From positions 248,001 to 312,000 of the forward strand of contig NZ_JAGSPA010000002.1 in assembly GCF_019204005.1 (NCBI RefSeq): 64,000 nt of DNA, written 5' to 3'. The position numbers were made by a program, and so were the translations under genes. Position 1 is the stretch's first letter. Every line of letters begins with the position of its first letter. This document shows, one piece after another, positions 18,591 through 28,004 of this stretch. The stretch is from Pacificimonas pallii (lineage in GTDB: Bacteria > Pseudomonadota > Alphaproteobacteria > Sphingomonadales > Sphingomonadaceae). The notes under the pieces are model-generated. The model did no database searches and was not told the DNA's origin. It was given only the letters and a program-made list of their open reading frames with translations.

Positions 18591-19349
18591 ATGACCACCA
18601 TCCCGGCATTTTCCAAGCTCGCCCTCACGCCCATTGCGCTCGCCCTCGCAGGTGCCGGAGCCGCGACAGCCGCCGATTGGGGATATGAAGGCCCGGCGGG
18701 CCCGGCAAGCTGGGGCGACCTCTCGGCGGAATATGAGATGTGCAAGATCGGCAGGATGCAGTCGCCCATCGATCTGGCGGCGGCGAACGCCCAGGGCGAT
18801 GTCCATGTGTCCGTCGCCTATGACGCCGGTGCCCTCACCGTTCTGAACAATGGGCATACCGTCCAAGCGAATTTCGACGCCGGATCTACGATGACCAGCG
18901 GCGACATGACGTTCGACTTGGTTCAGGTCCATTTCCACACGCCGTCGGAAGAGGCGATCGCCGGGAAACGCTATCCGATGGTGGGCCATTTCGTACATGC
19001 CGACAGCGAAGGGCGGCTGGCCGTGCTTGGTATTTTATTCGAGGAAGGTGCCGCAAATGCGGAGCTTCAGAAGATCGTGGATGCAGCGCCAGCGGACAAA
19101 ACCCCTGCACACACAATCAGCGGCACAATGATCGATCCAAACGGAATGCTCCCCGGGGATATGGGCGTGTATCGCTTTCAGGGGTCGCTGACGACTCCGC
19201 CGTGCAGCGAAGGCGTCAACTGGCATGTCGTGAAGCAGCCGGTGACCGCCAGCGCGTCGCAACTGGCGGCGATGACGGACATCATGGGAAACAATGCGCG
19301 TCCGCTGCAGCCACTTCATGGCCGGCTGGTCGTCGCCCCCGCTGAGTGA
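18591..19349 (+). CDS. Alpha-class carbonic anhydrase, periplasmic
   Basis: 252 aa from MTTIPAFSKLA, with a signal peptide ending about ALAGAGAATAAD. It interconverts CO2 and bicarbonate. The three zinc ligands of the alpha class are seen: two His in VQVHFHTPSE and one in MVGHFVHAD. RMQSPIDL and the SLTTPPCSEGVNWHV block near the end are also diagnostic. The GGAGACG ribosome site supports this start over one 54 bases upstream. Bacterial alpha enzymes are periplasmic, which the signal peptide confirms. It stands alone between aroC and valS. Confidence 0.95.
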   Translation: MTTIPAFSKLALTPIALALAGAGAATAADWGYEGPAGPASWGDLSAEYEMCKIGRMQSPIDLAAANAQGDVHVSVAYDAGALTVLNNGHTVQANFDAGSTMTSGDMTFDLVQVHFHTPSEEAIAGKRYPMVGHFVHADSEGRLAVLGILFEEGAANAELQKIVDAAPADKTPAHTISGTMIDPNGMLPGDMGVYRFQGSLTTPPCSEGVNWHVVKQPVTASASQLAAMTDIMGNNARPLQPLHGRLVVAPAE

Positions 19350-19575
19350 GCTCAACTCGTCCCGGCGTCCCGGATAAACACGGTTTCAAGTGTAGTCCGC
19401 CCTGGACATCGCGCTGGCTGAGGCCAACGCCCCCGTTCGCCTCCTAAAAACCGGTTCTCGTTCGACCGCGCCTCACGCCTAGCCCCTTTGGCCTGAGGTG
19501 CGGCCGGGCATCATTCTTGGCGCGACTGCCGCTACCACCTTGCCGCACCGCAACATGTTTGGCAGTGAGCGCGCC

Positions 19576-22230
19576 ATGACAGATCGTGAAATTCCGAAGA
19601 CCTTCGACCCCGCCGACATCGAATCCCGCTGGTACGCGCACTGGGAAGAAAGCGGCGCGTTCCGGCCCGACCGTCCGGACGCGGAGCCGTTTACGATCGT
19701 CATCCCGCCGCCCAATGTGACGGGCAGCCTGCACATGGGTCATGCGCTGGACAATACGCTGCAGGATGTTCTCATCCGTTATCAGCGGATGCGGGGTAGG
19801 GACGCGCTGTGGGTGGTCGGTACCGACCATGCGGGTATCGCGACGCAGATGGTGGTGGAACGCCGCCTTGCCGCCGACGGCGTCAAACGCACCGACATGA
19901 TGCGCGCCGAGTTCGAGACGAAGGTCTGGGACTGGAAAGAGGAATCCGGCGGCACCATCACGACGCAGCTGCGCCGTCTGGGGGCCAGCTGCGACTGGTC
20001 CAATGAACGCTTCACGATGGACGATGGGCTGTCAAAGGCCGTCCGCAAGGTGTTCGTCGATCTTTACGACAAAGGTCTGATTTACCGCGACAAGCGCCTT
20101 GTGAACTGGGACCCGAAATTCAAGACCGCCATCTCTGACCTTGAAGTTGAAACACGCGAAGTGAACGGCAGGTTCTGGCACATGACCTACCCGCTCGCTG
20201 ATGGATCGGGCGCGCTGTCGGTGGCCACGACGCGGCCGGAAACCATGCTGGCCGACATGGCCGTGGCCGTGCATCCCGATGATGACCGCTATCGCGCCAT
20301 GGTCGGCAAGATGGTGAAGCTGCCCATAACGGGCCGCGAAATTCCCATCGTCACCGATGAACATGCCGATCCCGAATTGGGGTCGGGCGCGGTCAAGATC
20401 ACGCCGGGGCACGATTTCAACGATTTCGATGTCGGCAAGCGCGCGGGCATTGTCCCTGCGGACATGCTCAACATGTTCGATGATGAGGCGCGCATCGTGC
20501 AGACCAGCGACGGTCTGATCCCGAACGCCTATCTCGGCCTGTCGCGCGAAGATGCGCGGAAGGCGCTGGTCGCGGAACTTGAAGAAACCGGCGCGCTTGA
20601 GCGCGTGGAGGACCGCACAATCCAGGCGCCCTATGGCGACCGGTCCGGCGTGGTCATCGAACCCTGGCTGACCGACCAATGGTATGTCGACGCCGAAACG
20701 CTGGCCAAACCCGCAATGGCGGCCGTGCGCTCCGGCGAGACGAAGTTCGTCCCCGCAACGTGGGAGAAGACCTATTTCAACTGGATGGAAAACATCCAGC
20801 CCTGGTGCATCTCCCGTCAGCTGTGGTGGGGACACCAGATCCCGGCCTGGTACGATGCGGACGGCAATGTGTTTGTCGCCGATGACGCGGAAGCGGCACA
20901 GCGGAAGGCGGGTGAGGGTGCCGCGCTGACGCGCGATCCCGATGTGCTCGACACATGGTTCTCTTCGGGGCTGTGGCCGTTCTCGACGCTCGGCTGGCCG
21001 GATGAGACGGCGATGCTGGAGAAGCACTACCCGACCGACGTGCTCGTCACCGGGTTCGACATCATCTTTTTCTGGGTTGCCCGCATGATGATGCAGGGCA
21101 TTGAGTTCACGGGGAAGGCGCCGTTCCATACGGTTTACTGCCACGGCCTGGTGCGCGCTGCGGACGGTCAGAAAATGTCGAAATCGAAGGGCAATACCGT
21201 CGATCCGCTCGGCATCATCGACAAATATGGCGCGGACGCGCTGCGCTTCACGATGACGGCGATGGAATCGCAGGGGCGCGATATCAAGCTCGATGAAAGG
21301 CGAATCGAAGGCTATCGCAACTTTGCCACGAAGCTGTGGAATGCCGCGCGCTTTGCGCAAGGGTATGGCATCGGTGCCAGCCAGACCTATGCGCCGCCGT
21401 CCGCCACCAGCGCGGTCAACCGCTGGATCATCGGCGAGACCATCCGGACGGCGCAGGCTCTCGATGGGGCGATTGCCGAATATCGTTTCGACAGCTTCGC
21501 GGGCACGGCTTACCATTTTGCCTGGGACCGCTTCTGCGACTGGTATCTCGAACTGATCAAACCCGTCCTGCAGGGCGAGGACGAGGCGGCGAAGGAAGAG
21601 ACGAAGGCCGTCGCGGGCTGGGTGCTCGATCAGATTCTGGTCATGCTGCACCCGGTCATGCCGTTCATCACCGAAGAACTGTGGCACAAGATGGGACCGC
21701 GTCCCTATGACCTGATCCATGCCAAATGGGTTGCCGCGGATGCCCATCATGTCGAGGAGGATGCGGCCAGGGAAGTGGACTGGCTGATCGACCTGATCGG
21801 CGCGATCCGCTCCAGCCGCAGCGAACTCAACGTACCTGCGGGCGCGAAACTGCCTTTGCATGTCCGCGATGCCAGCGCGGAAACGGCGGCCCGTCTGGGC
21901 AGGAACACTGCGATGATCGAGCGCCTGGCCCGCGCCGAGGGCATTTCCACTGCCGCCGCCCCCGAAGGCGGCTCCGCGCAGATCGTACTCGGCGAAGCGA
22001 CCTACATCATCCCGTTGGAGGGTGTCATCGACCTCGCCGCCGAACGCGCGCGCCTGACCAAGAACGCGGAAGCCGCGGAGAAAGAGATCAAGTCGATCGA
22101 GGGCCGCTTGGGCAATCCGAAATTCCGCGAGAAGGCAAAGCCGGAAGTCGTGGTGGAGACCGAAGAGAAGCTCGTCGAACGCAAGGCGGAAGCTGAACGA
22201 CTGCGGGCGGCGCTGACGCGTCTCGGCTGA
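19576..22230 (+). CDS. valS: Valyl-tRNA synthetase
   Basis: An 884-aa class I synthetase that charges tRNA-Val. The HIGH-type motif is in [16 protein letters not shown] near residue 50, and KMSKSKGN is near residue 533. The editing (CP1) domain lies between them with [31 protein letters not shown] and the C-terminal coiled coil (about 810-880) are typical. The start at [12 protein letters not shown] fits the family; an in-frame start 78 bases upstream adds an unconserved segment. The gene is convergent with fabG across an inverted repeat. Confidence 0.98.
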   Translation: MTDREIPKTFDPADIESRWYAHWEESGAFRPDRPDAEPFTIVIPPPNVTGSLHMGHALDNTLQDVLIRYQRMRGRDALWVVGTDHAGIATQMVVERRLAADGVKRTDMMRAEFETKVWDWKEESGGTITTQLRRLGASCDWSNERFTMDDGLSKAVRKVFVDLYDKGLIYRDKRLVNWDPKFKTAISDLEVETREVNGRFWHMTYPLADGSGALSVATTRPETMLADMAVAVHPDDDRYRAMVGKMVKLPITGREIPIVTDEHADPELGSGAVKITPGHDFNDFDVGKRAGIVPADMLNMFDDEARIVQTSDGLIPNAYLGLSREDARKALVAELEETGALERVEDRTIQAPYGDRSGVVIEPWLTDQWYVDAETLAKPAMAAVRSGETKFVPATWEKTYFNWMENIQPWCISRQLWWGHQIPAWYDADGNVFVADDAEAAQRKAGEGAALTRDPDVLDTWFSSGLWPFSTLGWPDETAMLEKHYPTDVLVTGFDIIFFWVARMMMQGIEFTGKAPFHTVYCHGLVRAADGQKMSKSKGNTVDPLGIIDKYGADALRFTMTAMESQGRDIKLDERRIEGYRNFATKLWNAARFAQGYGIGASQTYAPPSATSAVNRWIIGETIRTAQALDGAIAEYRFDSFAGTAYHFAWDRFCDWYLELIKPVLQGEDEAAKEETKAVAGWVLDQILVMLHPVMPFITEELWHKMGPRPYDLIHAKWVAADAHHVEEDAAREVDWLIDLIGAIRSSRSELNVPAGAKLPLHVRDASAETAARLGRNTAMIERLARAEGISTAAAPEGGSAQIVLGEATYIIPLEGVIDLAAERARLTKNAEAAEKEIKSIEGRLGNPKFREKAKPEVVVETEEKLVERKAEAERLRAALTRLG

Positions 22231-22270
22231 GGCGCACGCTGTACGCTTTCACGGCGATACACGGATTCCA

Positions 22271-22346
22271 TCATCCCGAGCGCGGTCGAGGGACGCACCA
22301 TGGCGACGCGGCAACATCGTGCGTCCCTCGACCGCGCTCGGGATGA
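22271..22346. repeat. 28-bp perfect inverted repeat between valS and fabG
   Basis: Arms 22271-22298 and 22319-22346 are exact reverse complements (core GAGCGCGGTCGAGGGACGCA) around a 20-base spacer. It lies between two convergent genes and has no T-run, so it is more like a dispersed palindromic (REP-like) element than a classical terminator, though it could stop transcription. A degenerate relative of one arm occurs near 62976-62993. Confidence 0.85.
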
Positions 22347-22378
22347 GGAAGTGTGGGTGACTGCAAAAAATGCGCCCC

Positions 22379-23116
22379 CTACAGCATCGCCATCCCGCCA
22401 TTCACGTGCATGGTCTGGCCGGTCACATATCCGGCTTCATCGCTTGCCAGATACACCACCGCCGCAGCCACGTCCTCGCCCGACCCCAGCTTGCCCGCCG
22501 GAATGCGGCCGGTCAGTGCCTCTTTCTGCGCGTCGGGCAAATCGTCGGTCATCGCGCTCTGGATGAACCCCGGCGCAACGCAGTTGACGGTGACCCCGCG
22601 GCTGGCGACTTCCTGCGCCAGCGCTTTCGACATGCCGACGAGGCCCGCCTTCGACGCGGCATAGTTTGCCTGCCCGGGATTGCCGGTCGCGCCGACGACG
22701 CTGGTAATGGAAATGATGCGGCCATGGCGCGCCTTCATCATCGGGCGTAGCGATGCGCGGGCAAGGCGGAAGGCGGCCTCCAGATTGACGCGGATAACCG
22801 TGTCCCACTCCTCGTCCTTCATGCGCATGGCGAGATTGTCGCGCGTGACGCCCGCATTGTTGACGAGAATGTCGAGCCCCCCCATCGCGTCGACCGCGCG
22901 GCCCACCAGGCCGTCGACGGCCTCCGCGTCGGAAAGGTTACAGGGCAGGGTGTGCGTATTGCCGCCGATCCCGCCCGCGACCTTTGCCAATCGGTCTTCA
23001 TTGGTACCCGACAGGGCGACGATCGCACCCTGTGCTGACAATGCCCCGGCAATTGCCGATCCGATGCCGCCGGATGCGCCGGTGACAAGTGCACGTTTTC
23101 CGTCAAGGTCGAACAT
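22379..23116 (-). CDS. fabG: 3-oxoacyl-[acyl-carrier-protein] reductase
   Basis: A 245-aa SDR that reduces beta-ketoacyl-ACP in fatty acid synthesis. It has TGASGGIG cofactor loop, NNAGVTRDNL, the catalytic Ser/Tyr/Lys (SITSVVGATG, NYAASKAG) and the C-terminal VTGQTMHVNGGMAML end typical of FabG. An AGGAAG site precedes the ATG at 23116, and the long upstream open frame is not conserved. It follows fabD on the same strand after 180 bases, matching the usual fabD-fabG order, with acpP and fabF outside the window or elsewhere. Confidence 0.96.
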   Translation of the reverse strand: MFDLDGKRALVTGASGGIGSAIAGALSAQGAIVALSGTNEDRLAKVAGGIGGNTHTLPCNLSDAEAVDGLVGRAVDAMGGLDILVNNAGVTRDNLAMRMKDEEWDTVIRVNLEAAFRLARASLRPMMKARHGRIISITSVVGATGNPGQANYAASKAGLVGMSKALAQEVASRGVTVNCVAPGFIQSAMTDDLPDAQKEALTGRIPAGKLGSGEDVAAAVVYLASDEAGYVTGQTMHVNGGMAML

Positions 23117-23296
23117 GTTCAGCTTCCTACCATTCAAGATCATAAATGAAAGTTTGCTCTGCCTCGGCAACCATGCCTTCGTAAAGGGCGCGGGCAGGCG
23201 AATCTTCAGGCTCGGTTCCCGGCCAGCATCCCTTACGTAACACCCGTGCCCGCCGGTCGGCGCGTGCACGGCGTTCATCAATCGTCGGCCAAACGG

Positions 23297-24238
23297 CTAC
23301 CCCTTTGCGAAGGTTTCGATGTCGTCCATCGTCACGATGCTGGCGGCCTCGGCATCGGTAGTGATGCGCTTCACCATCGGTCCGACAACCTTGGCACCAA
23401 GCTCGACGAAGCTGTCGACGCCGCCGTCCGCCATGGCGGAAATGCTCTCGCGCCAGCGCACTGTGCCCGTCACCTGATCCACCAGGAGTTTTTTCAGCGT
23501 GGCAGGCTCCGTTTCGGCGTCTGCTGTGACATTGGTGACGACGGGAATTGTCGGCGCATTCACTTTGGCATTTGCAAGCGCGGCCTGCATGACCTCGGCG
23601 GCGGGCTTCATCAGCGGCGAGTGGAACGGCGCCGAGACGGGCAGCAGCATACCGCGTTTCGCGCCTTTGCCCTTGGCGATTTCGATGGCGCGCTCGACGG
23701 CGGCTTTATGGCCGGAAATCACGACCTGCCCTGGCGCATTGTCGTTGGCGGCGACACATATTTCGTCGGTCGTCGCCGCCTCGTCCGCGCTCGCGACCGC
23801 GTCTTCGAAACTCAGGCCCAGAAGCGCGGCCATCGCACCCTCACCGACGGGTACTGCCGCCTGCATCGCATCGCCGCGCGTCCTCAATAGCCGGGCCGCG
23901 TCGGCAATGTCGATGCTGCCCGCGGCGCAAAGGGCGCTATATTCACCAAGCGAATGGCCCGCGACAAACCGGGCCTGCTCGGACAGGATGAAACCGGCTT
24001 CCGCTTCCAGGATCCTGAGCACGGCGATCGAATTGGCCATGATCGCGGGCTGCGCATTCGCGGTCAGCGTAAGCTCGTCCGCAGGCCCCTCGAACATCAG
24101 TGCCGACAGTTTCTGTCCCAGCGCATCATCGACTTCCTCAAAGACCGCGCGTGCCGCCGCGCTGGCTTCAGCAAGGGCCTTGCCCATGCCGGGGGTCTGG
24201 CTGCCCTGGCCGGGAAACAGGAAAGCGCGGGTTGTCAT
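23297..24238 (-). CDS. fabD: Malonyl-CoA:ACP transacylase
   Basis: A 313-aa enzyme that loads malonate onto acyl carrier protein. The N-terminal FLFPGQGSQTPGMGKAL, the nucleophile Ser in GHSLGEYSAL, a conserved Arg downstream, and the catalytic His in SAPFHSPLM are all present. It is the first gene of a fabD-fabG pair transcribed leftward, and is divergent from the TPR protein gene. Length and motifs are complete. Confidence 0.96.
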   Translation of the reverse strand: MTTRAFLFPGQGSQTPGMGKALAEASAAARAVFEEVDDALGQKLSALMFEGPADELTLTANAQPAIMANSIAVLRILEAEAGFILSEQARFVAGHSLGEYSALCAAGSIDIADAARLLRTRGDAMQAAVPVGEGAMAALLGLSFEDAVASADEAATTDEICVAANDNAPGQVVISGHKAAVERAIEIAKGKGAKRGMLLPVSAPFHSPLMKPAAEVMQAALANAKVNAPTIPVVTNVTADAETEPATLKKLLVDQVTGTVRWRESISAMADGGVDSFVELGAKVVGPMVKRITTDAEAASIVTMDDIETFAKG

Positions 24239-24493
24239 GGTCAGTGCTCCAGATACGGGGACGTTTGGCGAAGTTTCATGACGGCTTATGCCGCGGCGAC
24301 GCCTGCATGCAAGCGCCCCCTTGAACAGGCCGCTGGTTCCGCTAGGGTTCGCTCCTTTGGCAGTGGGCGGCTCTTGAAGAGGCGAATGCTGCCAACCGTT
24401 TTTTGGCGGGCTGGCGACGTGGAGAGTAGGAATGTCTCTGCTGGCACCGTATATTGTTACAGGAACGAAATACTGGGAGTGAGACCGATTACC
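24239..24493. promoter_or_regulatory. Divergent promoter region of fabD and the TPR protein
   Basis: A 255-base gap separates the two starts. An imperfect GGCAG...CTGCC stem lies at about 24360-24394 and AT-richer sequence (TATTGTTACAGGAACGAAATAC) just before the TPR gene, where its promoter should be. No recognised operator or riboswitch is seen. Confidence 0.3.
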
Positions 24494-25633
24494 ATGAAGA
24501 CCATCCGTACCATTGCGCTGGCGACTGCGCTGTCCCTTTCCCTTCCGGCGACCGGCGCGTTCGCACAGGCGCTTGACCGCGATGTCGGCGTGCCGCTGCA
24601 GGAAGCGCGCAGTCTTGCTGGACAGGGAAATATCTCCGCCGCTTTGCAGCGTGTCTCACGCGCGCGTGCGGCGGCGAACACAGCCGCGGAACGGCGCAAG
24701 GTTGCGGAGATGTCGGCTTATGTGAACACGCGCGCCGGGCGCTATTCCGCCGCCGCCAAGGACCTTGAGAGCATTGGCGCAAGCGCGGCGCAGCTGGCAC
24801 CGATGTATTACAGCGCGCGCAACTATGACAAGGCGATCGAAATGGGTCGCCGCATGGGCAATACGAAGGGCCTGACGATCGTCGCGCAGTCGTACCTGAA
24901 ACAGGAAAAGAGCGCTGAAGCCGCGAAAATCTACGAAGATCTGATCGCGCGCAACGGACCGCAGGTGCAGTATCTTGAGAATCTTGCGAACGCACAGTTC
25001 AAAATGGGTGAGAAGCAGCAATATCTTGCCACCATCGAACGTCTGATCAGGCAGGATCCGACACCGACGCGCTGGCGGGCACTGCTCAATAACCTCAAGA
25101 GTGAAAGCCTTACCCGGGACGCGAAGCTGGCGCTGTACAAGCTGCTTGCCGAAACGAACAACATCACGCGCTCGGAAGATTATATCGAATTCGCGAAGCT
25201 GGCGACCGTCGCGCAGGAGCCAGGCGTGGCGCGGCGTATCGTGACACGCGGTATCGAGAATGAACAGCTGTCGAGTGAGGATCCGCAAGTACAGAGCATC
25301 GTCAACGCGGCGGGCAATCGTCATCAGCAGGTCGTTACCCAATTCTCGACGCTGAAGCCCGGCCCAGAGGGTTATTTCCGCGCCGGCAATGCGCTTTTCG
25401 GCGAAGGGAAATACGAAGCTGCCGCTGTCGCCTATTGGAAATCCTACAAGATGCAGCGCGAGATCAAACAGTCGCCGTTCATCAATCAGGCACTGATCGG
25501 TATCGGGATCAGCTCCCTTCGCGCGGGCAAAACCGATATCGCCATGAAGGCGTTCAACATGGTGCAGCAGGACAGTGCCTTCAACGAAGTCGCCGCACTT
25601 TGGAAACTATATGCGGAGACACGCAGCGGCTGA
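24494..25633 (+). CDS. Exported tetratricopeptide-repeat protein
   Basis: 379 aa from [16 protein letters not shown], with a signal peptide cleaved after about residue 26 (GAFAQA), so it is periplasmic or envelope-bound. The rest is helical with TPR-like pairs, for example [46 protein letters not shown] and [20 protein letters not shown]. Such proteins scaffold envelope complexes. No enzymatic motif is visible. It precedes the ribosomal rpsF operon but is separated by a hairpin. Function is unknown. Confidence 0.8.
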   Translation: MKTIRTIALATALSLSLPATGAFAQALDRDVGVPLQEARSLAGQGNISAALQRVSRARAAANTAAERRKVAEMSAYVNTRAGRYSAAAKDLESIGASAAQLAPMYYSARNYDKAIEMGRRMGNTKGLTIVAQSYLKQEKSAEAAKIYEDLIARNGPQVQYLENLANAQFKMGEKQQYLATIERLIRQDPTPTRWRALLNNLKSESLTRDAKLALYKLLAETNNITRSEDYIEFAKLATVAQEPGVARRIVTRGIENEQLSSEDPQVQSIVNAAGNRHQQVVTQFSTLKPGPEGYFRAGNALFGEGKYEAAAVAYWKSYKMQREIKQSPFINQALIGIGISSLRAGKTDIAMKAFNMVQQDSAFNEVAALWKLYAETRSG

Positions 25634-25691
25634 GTGAACATCACGGGACTCCGCGGTTGATTCTTGGCCGCCGGTGGTGCATATCGGGTTC

Positions 25692-25727
25692 ATACGAGGT
25701 GGAAGCGTACGCGTTTCCGCCTCGTAT
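25692..25727 (+). terminator. Hairpin terminator after the TPR protein gene
   Basis: Arms 25692-25707 and 25712-25727 pair over 16 positions (two G-T pairs) around a TACG tetraloop, and are followed by ATTTTAT. It lies 58 bases after the TPR stop and before the rpsF leader. It could end the first transcript or act as an attenuator of the ribosomal operon. Confidence 0.7.
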
Positions 25728-25740
25728 ATTTTATAGGAAA

Positions 25741-25780
25741 GCCGGAGGGGCGCTGCGATTGCCGCACGTCAGCGATCGGC
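25741..25780 (+). promoter_or_regulatory. Putative rpsF leader (S6:S18-binding RNA motif)
   Basis: Nested stems GCCG (25741-25744)/CGGC (25777-25780) and CGCTG (25751-25755)/CAGCG (25770-25774) enclose a 14-base loop with CCG at 25762-25764. A CCG presented in a loop is the feature of the known S6:S18-binding rpsF leader, which mimics helix 23 of 16S rRNA and gives feedback control. It ends 20 bases before the rpsF start. The match is by eye only. Confidence 0.5.
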
Positions 25781-25800
25781 ACAGACAGAGAGAAAACGCG

Positions 25801-26163
25801 ATGGGGCTCTATGAGCACACCTTCCTGGCGCGCCAGGACCTGTCGACCGCGCAGGTAGATGCGCTGTCGGCGGAATTCACCAAGATCATCGAGGCAGGCG
25901 AAGGTTCGGTCAAGAAAACCGAATATTGGGGTCTGAAATCCCTTGCCTACAAGATCAAGAAGAACCGCAAGGCACATTTTGTCATGCTGAACATCGACGC
26001 GCCGCCCGCGGCCGTCAAGGAGATGGAGCGCAACATTGCCATTTCCGACGATGTCATCCGTCATCTTACCATTGCCGTCGAGGAGTTGGAGGAAGGTCCC
26101 TCCGTCCAGATGCGCAAGGAAACCGAACGTCGCGAGCGCCGTGAGCGCCGCGAGCGCGACTAA
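25801..26163 (+). CDS. rpsF: 30S ribosomal protein S6
   Basis: 120 aa. It binds the central domain of 16S rRNA as a dimer with S18. The N-terminal [15 protein letters not shown], the [21 protein letters not shown] strand and helix, and [13 protein letters not shown] are family features. The tail ends with alternating Arg/Glu ([11 protein letters not shown]), a charged extension common in alphaproteobacteria. It starts the rpsF-rpsR-rplI operon, with rpsR 14 bases downstream, and follows a structured leader that probably mediates autoregulation. Confidence 0.97.
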   Translation: MGLYEHTFLARQDLSTAQVDALSAEFTKIIEAGEGSVKKTEYWGLKSLAYKIKKNRKAHFVMLNIDAPPAAVKEMERNIAISDDVIRHLTIAVEELEEGPSVQMRKETERRERRERRERD

Positions 26164-26177
26164 GGGAGTAGTATATT

Positions 26178-26402
26178 ATGGGTCGTCCCTTTTTCCGCCG
26201 CAAGAAATCCTGCCCCTTCAGCCGTCCCGACGCGCCGAAGATCGACTATAAGGATGTGAAACTGCTTGGCGGTTTCCTGTCCGAGCGTGGCAAGATCGTT
26301 CCCAGCCGTATCACGGCTGTCTCCGCAAAGAAGCAGCGTGAGCTGGCGAAGGCGATCAAACGCGCCCGCCACCTCGGCCTTCTGCCGTTCATCGTTCGCT
26401 AG
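26178..26402 (+). CDS. rpsR: 30S ribosomal protein S18
   Basis: A 74-aa partner of S6 in the small subunit platform. The sequence [11 protein letters not shown], the [22 protein letters not shown] core and the C-terminal [13 protein letters not shown] are diagnostic. Cys9 is the only cysteine; the zinc-binding four-cysteine form of S18 is not present. It lies between rpsF and rplI with short gaps. Confidence 0.98.
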   Translation: MGRPFFRRKKSCPFSRPDAPKIDYKDVKLLGGFLSERGKIVPSRITAVSAKKQRELAKAIKRARHLGLLPFIVR

Positions 26403-26415
26403 GAGGAGAGAGACC

Positions 26416-27159
26416 ATGGCACAAATGGACATCATCCTGCTTGAGCGCGTTGAAAAGCTTGGTAATATCGGAGATGTTGTGTCGGTGAAGCCTGGCTTTG
26501 CCCGCAATTTCCTTCTGCCCAAGGGCAAGGCGCTCCGTGCGAACGAAGCCAACCGCGCCCGTTTCGAAGCCGATCGTGAGCGTATCGAAAAGGAAAACGC
26601 CGAAAAGCGTGCGGTCGCCGAAACGGATGGCGAAAAGCTCTCCGGCACACAGGTCATCATGATCCGTCAGTCTTCGGACTCGGGTCAATTGTACGGCTCC
26701 GTCAGCGCCCGCGACATTGCTACGGCGCTGTCCGAGGAAGGCCACAATGTCGACAAGAATCAGGTCACCCTTGGCGAGCCGATCAAGACGCTGGGTATCC
26801 ATCAGGTCGACATTTCCTTGCATCCTGAAGTGACGGTGCAGGTCGAAGCCAATGTAGCCCGCTCCAAGGAAGAGGCCGAAATGCAGGCCGAGGGCATTGA
26901 TATCTTCGCTGGCGACGACGAGGAAGACACGATGTCGGCTTCCGAGCGTGCCGCTGCTGAAGCTCTTGCCCGTGCGGAAGCGCAGGCAGAAGCGGAAGCG
27001 CGCGGTGAAATCTTCGAAGAGGGTGCAGGCCCGGCCGAAGGTGACGAGGGCGCGGACGGCGAAACCGATGCCAGCGACACTGCCGAAGCGGAATCAGACG
27101 CAACGGCCGACGATGCTGCCAAGGCAGAAGATGGTGAAGAGGATAAGACTGGCGCATAG
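26416..27159 (+). CDS. rplI: 50S ribosomal protein L9 with long acidic C-terminal extension
   Basis: 247 aa from the ATG behind AGGAGGAGAG. Residues about 1-148 are a complete L9: the N-domain MDIILLERVEKLGNIGDVVSVKPG with RNFLLPKGKA, the connecting helix, and the C-domain GSVSARDIATAL...HPEVTVQV. About 100 further residues are rich in Glu, Asp and Ala, predicted mostly helical then disordered. Typical L9 is about 150 aa. Shorter acidic extensions occur in alphaproteobacterial L9, but this one is long. It is the last gene of the operon and is followed by a strong terminator. Confidence 0.97.
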   Translation: MAQMDIILLERVEKLGNIGDVVSVKPGFARNFLLPKGKALRANEANRARFEADRERIEKENAEKRAVAETDGEKLSGTQVIMIRQSSDSGQLYGSVSARDIATALSEEGHNVDKNQVTLGEPIKTLGIHQVDISLHPEVTVQVEANVARSKEEAEMQAEGIDIFAGDDEEDTMSASERAAAEALARAEAQAEAEARGEIFEEGAGPAEGDEGADGETDASDTAEAESDATADDAAKAEDGEEDKTGA

Positions 27160-27180
27160 TGCGCTGGCGCATCCAGAAAC

Positions 27181-27220
27181 AAAAGGGGCCGTGTCTGGAT
27201 ATTCAGACACGGCCCCTTTT
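27181..27220. terminator. Rho-independent terminator of the rpsF-rpsR-rplI operon
   Basis: A perfect 17-base-pair stem (27181-27197 with 27204-27220) around the loop GATATT, with an A-run at the start and a T-run at the end. It lies 21 bases after the rplI stop and 12 bases before the end of the convergent GST gene, and can act in both directions. Confidence 0.93.
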
Positions 27221-27232
27221 TCTTGGGCCATA

Positions 27233-27892
27233 TCAGCTTAGCACTGGCGCCATACCCGGTTCCGCTTTTGCCATGGCGCGCTGGTAGGCGTCGCGCGCGC
27301 CAATCCGCTGCAACCAGGCCCGAATATTAGGGAAGTCCGCCACGCTGGTCTTCTCTTCCCGGAATGCCCGTGCGGTGGTCAGCGAGAAGGCGATGTTGAT
27401 GTCGGCCAGAGTAAGGTTGCGGCCGCCGAAATGGTCGGACTCGCCAAGGCGCGTTTCCATCATCGCCCATGCGCGTGCGACCCGCTCCTGGCACGATATA
27501 AGTGCGGGATTGTCCTTCGCGGCGCCGGACATGCTGACCAGCAGCAACATCATGTTTGCCGTCATCAGCGTGCCATTGCACCAGTGGAACCAGAACAGGT
27601 GGTCGGCATAATCGGCGTCGTCAGGTCCGGGGTTCAGGACCGCCTGCTGCTCCGCGCTGCCATATGTCTGGGTAATGTACTGAAGAATGGCACCCGACTC
27701 GCCAAGCGTCAGGTCGCCGTCCTGAATAATCGGCGCTGTCTGAATGGGATGCAGCGCCTTCAGTTCGTCCGGAGCCAGCCGATTGTCCTGACGACGATTA
27801 TAGAGTTTCAGATCATAGTCGAGGCCAAGCTCCTCACAGAGCCAGACAACGCGCTCTGACTGCGAGATACGAAGGTGGTGAACGATCAGCAT
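27233..27892 (-). CDS. Glutathione S-transferase family protein
   Basis: 219 aa. The N-terminal thioredoxin-fold domain has a glutathione-binding pattern (LRISQSERVVWLCEELGLDY, QTAPIIQDGDLTLGESGAILQYI, with Glu-Ser binding the gamma-glutamyl group). An all-helical C-domain follows with FGGRNLTLADINIAF. The catalytic residue near the N-terminus is likely a Ser in the ISQSERV turn. The substrate is unknown; the gene is a lone bacterial GST convergent with the ribosomal operon. Confidence 0.88.
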   Translation of the reverse strand: MLIVHHLRISQSERVVWLCEELGLDYDLKLYNRRQDNRLAPDELKALHPIQTAPIIQDGDLTLGESGAILQYITQTYGSAEQQAVLNPGPDDADYADHLFWFHWCNGTLMTANMMLLLVSMSGAAKDNPALISCQERVARAWAMMETRLGESDHFGGRNLTLADINIAFSLTTARAFREEKTSVADFPNIRAWLQRIGARDAYQRAMAKAEPGMAPVLS

Positions 27893-28004
27893 GGATAACG
27901 GCCTTTTTCATGGTTCACCCGTACGTTCGCAGACCGGTGCCGGCGAAGCCACCCTGTGATTGGATAGCGTGCGGGGATGTCGCCGGGAATGCAAAGGGCC
28001 GCTG

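Noticed and set aside
20032-21861. Long open frame on the minus strand opposite valS
   Set aside because: High GC makes long antisense frames common. It has no domain, no ribosome site and mirrors the codon structure of valS.
24360-24394. Stem-loop before the TPR gene as a riboswitch
   Set aside because: The pairing is short and imperfect and no known class matches.
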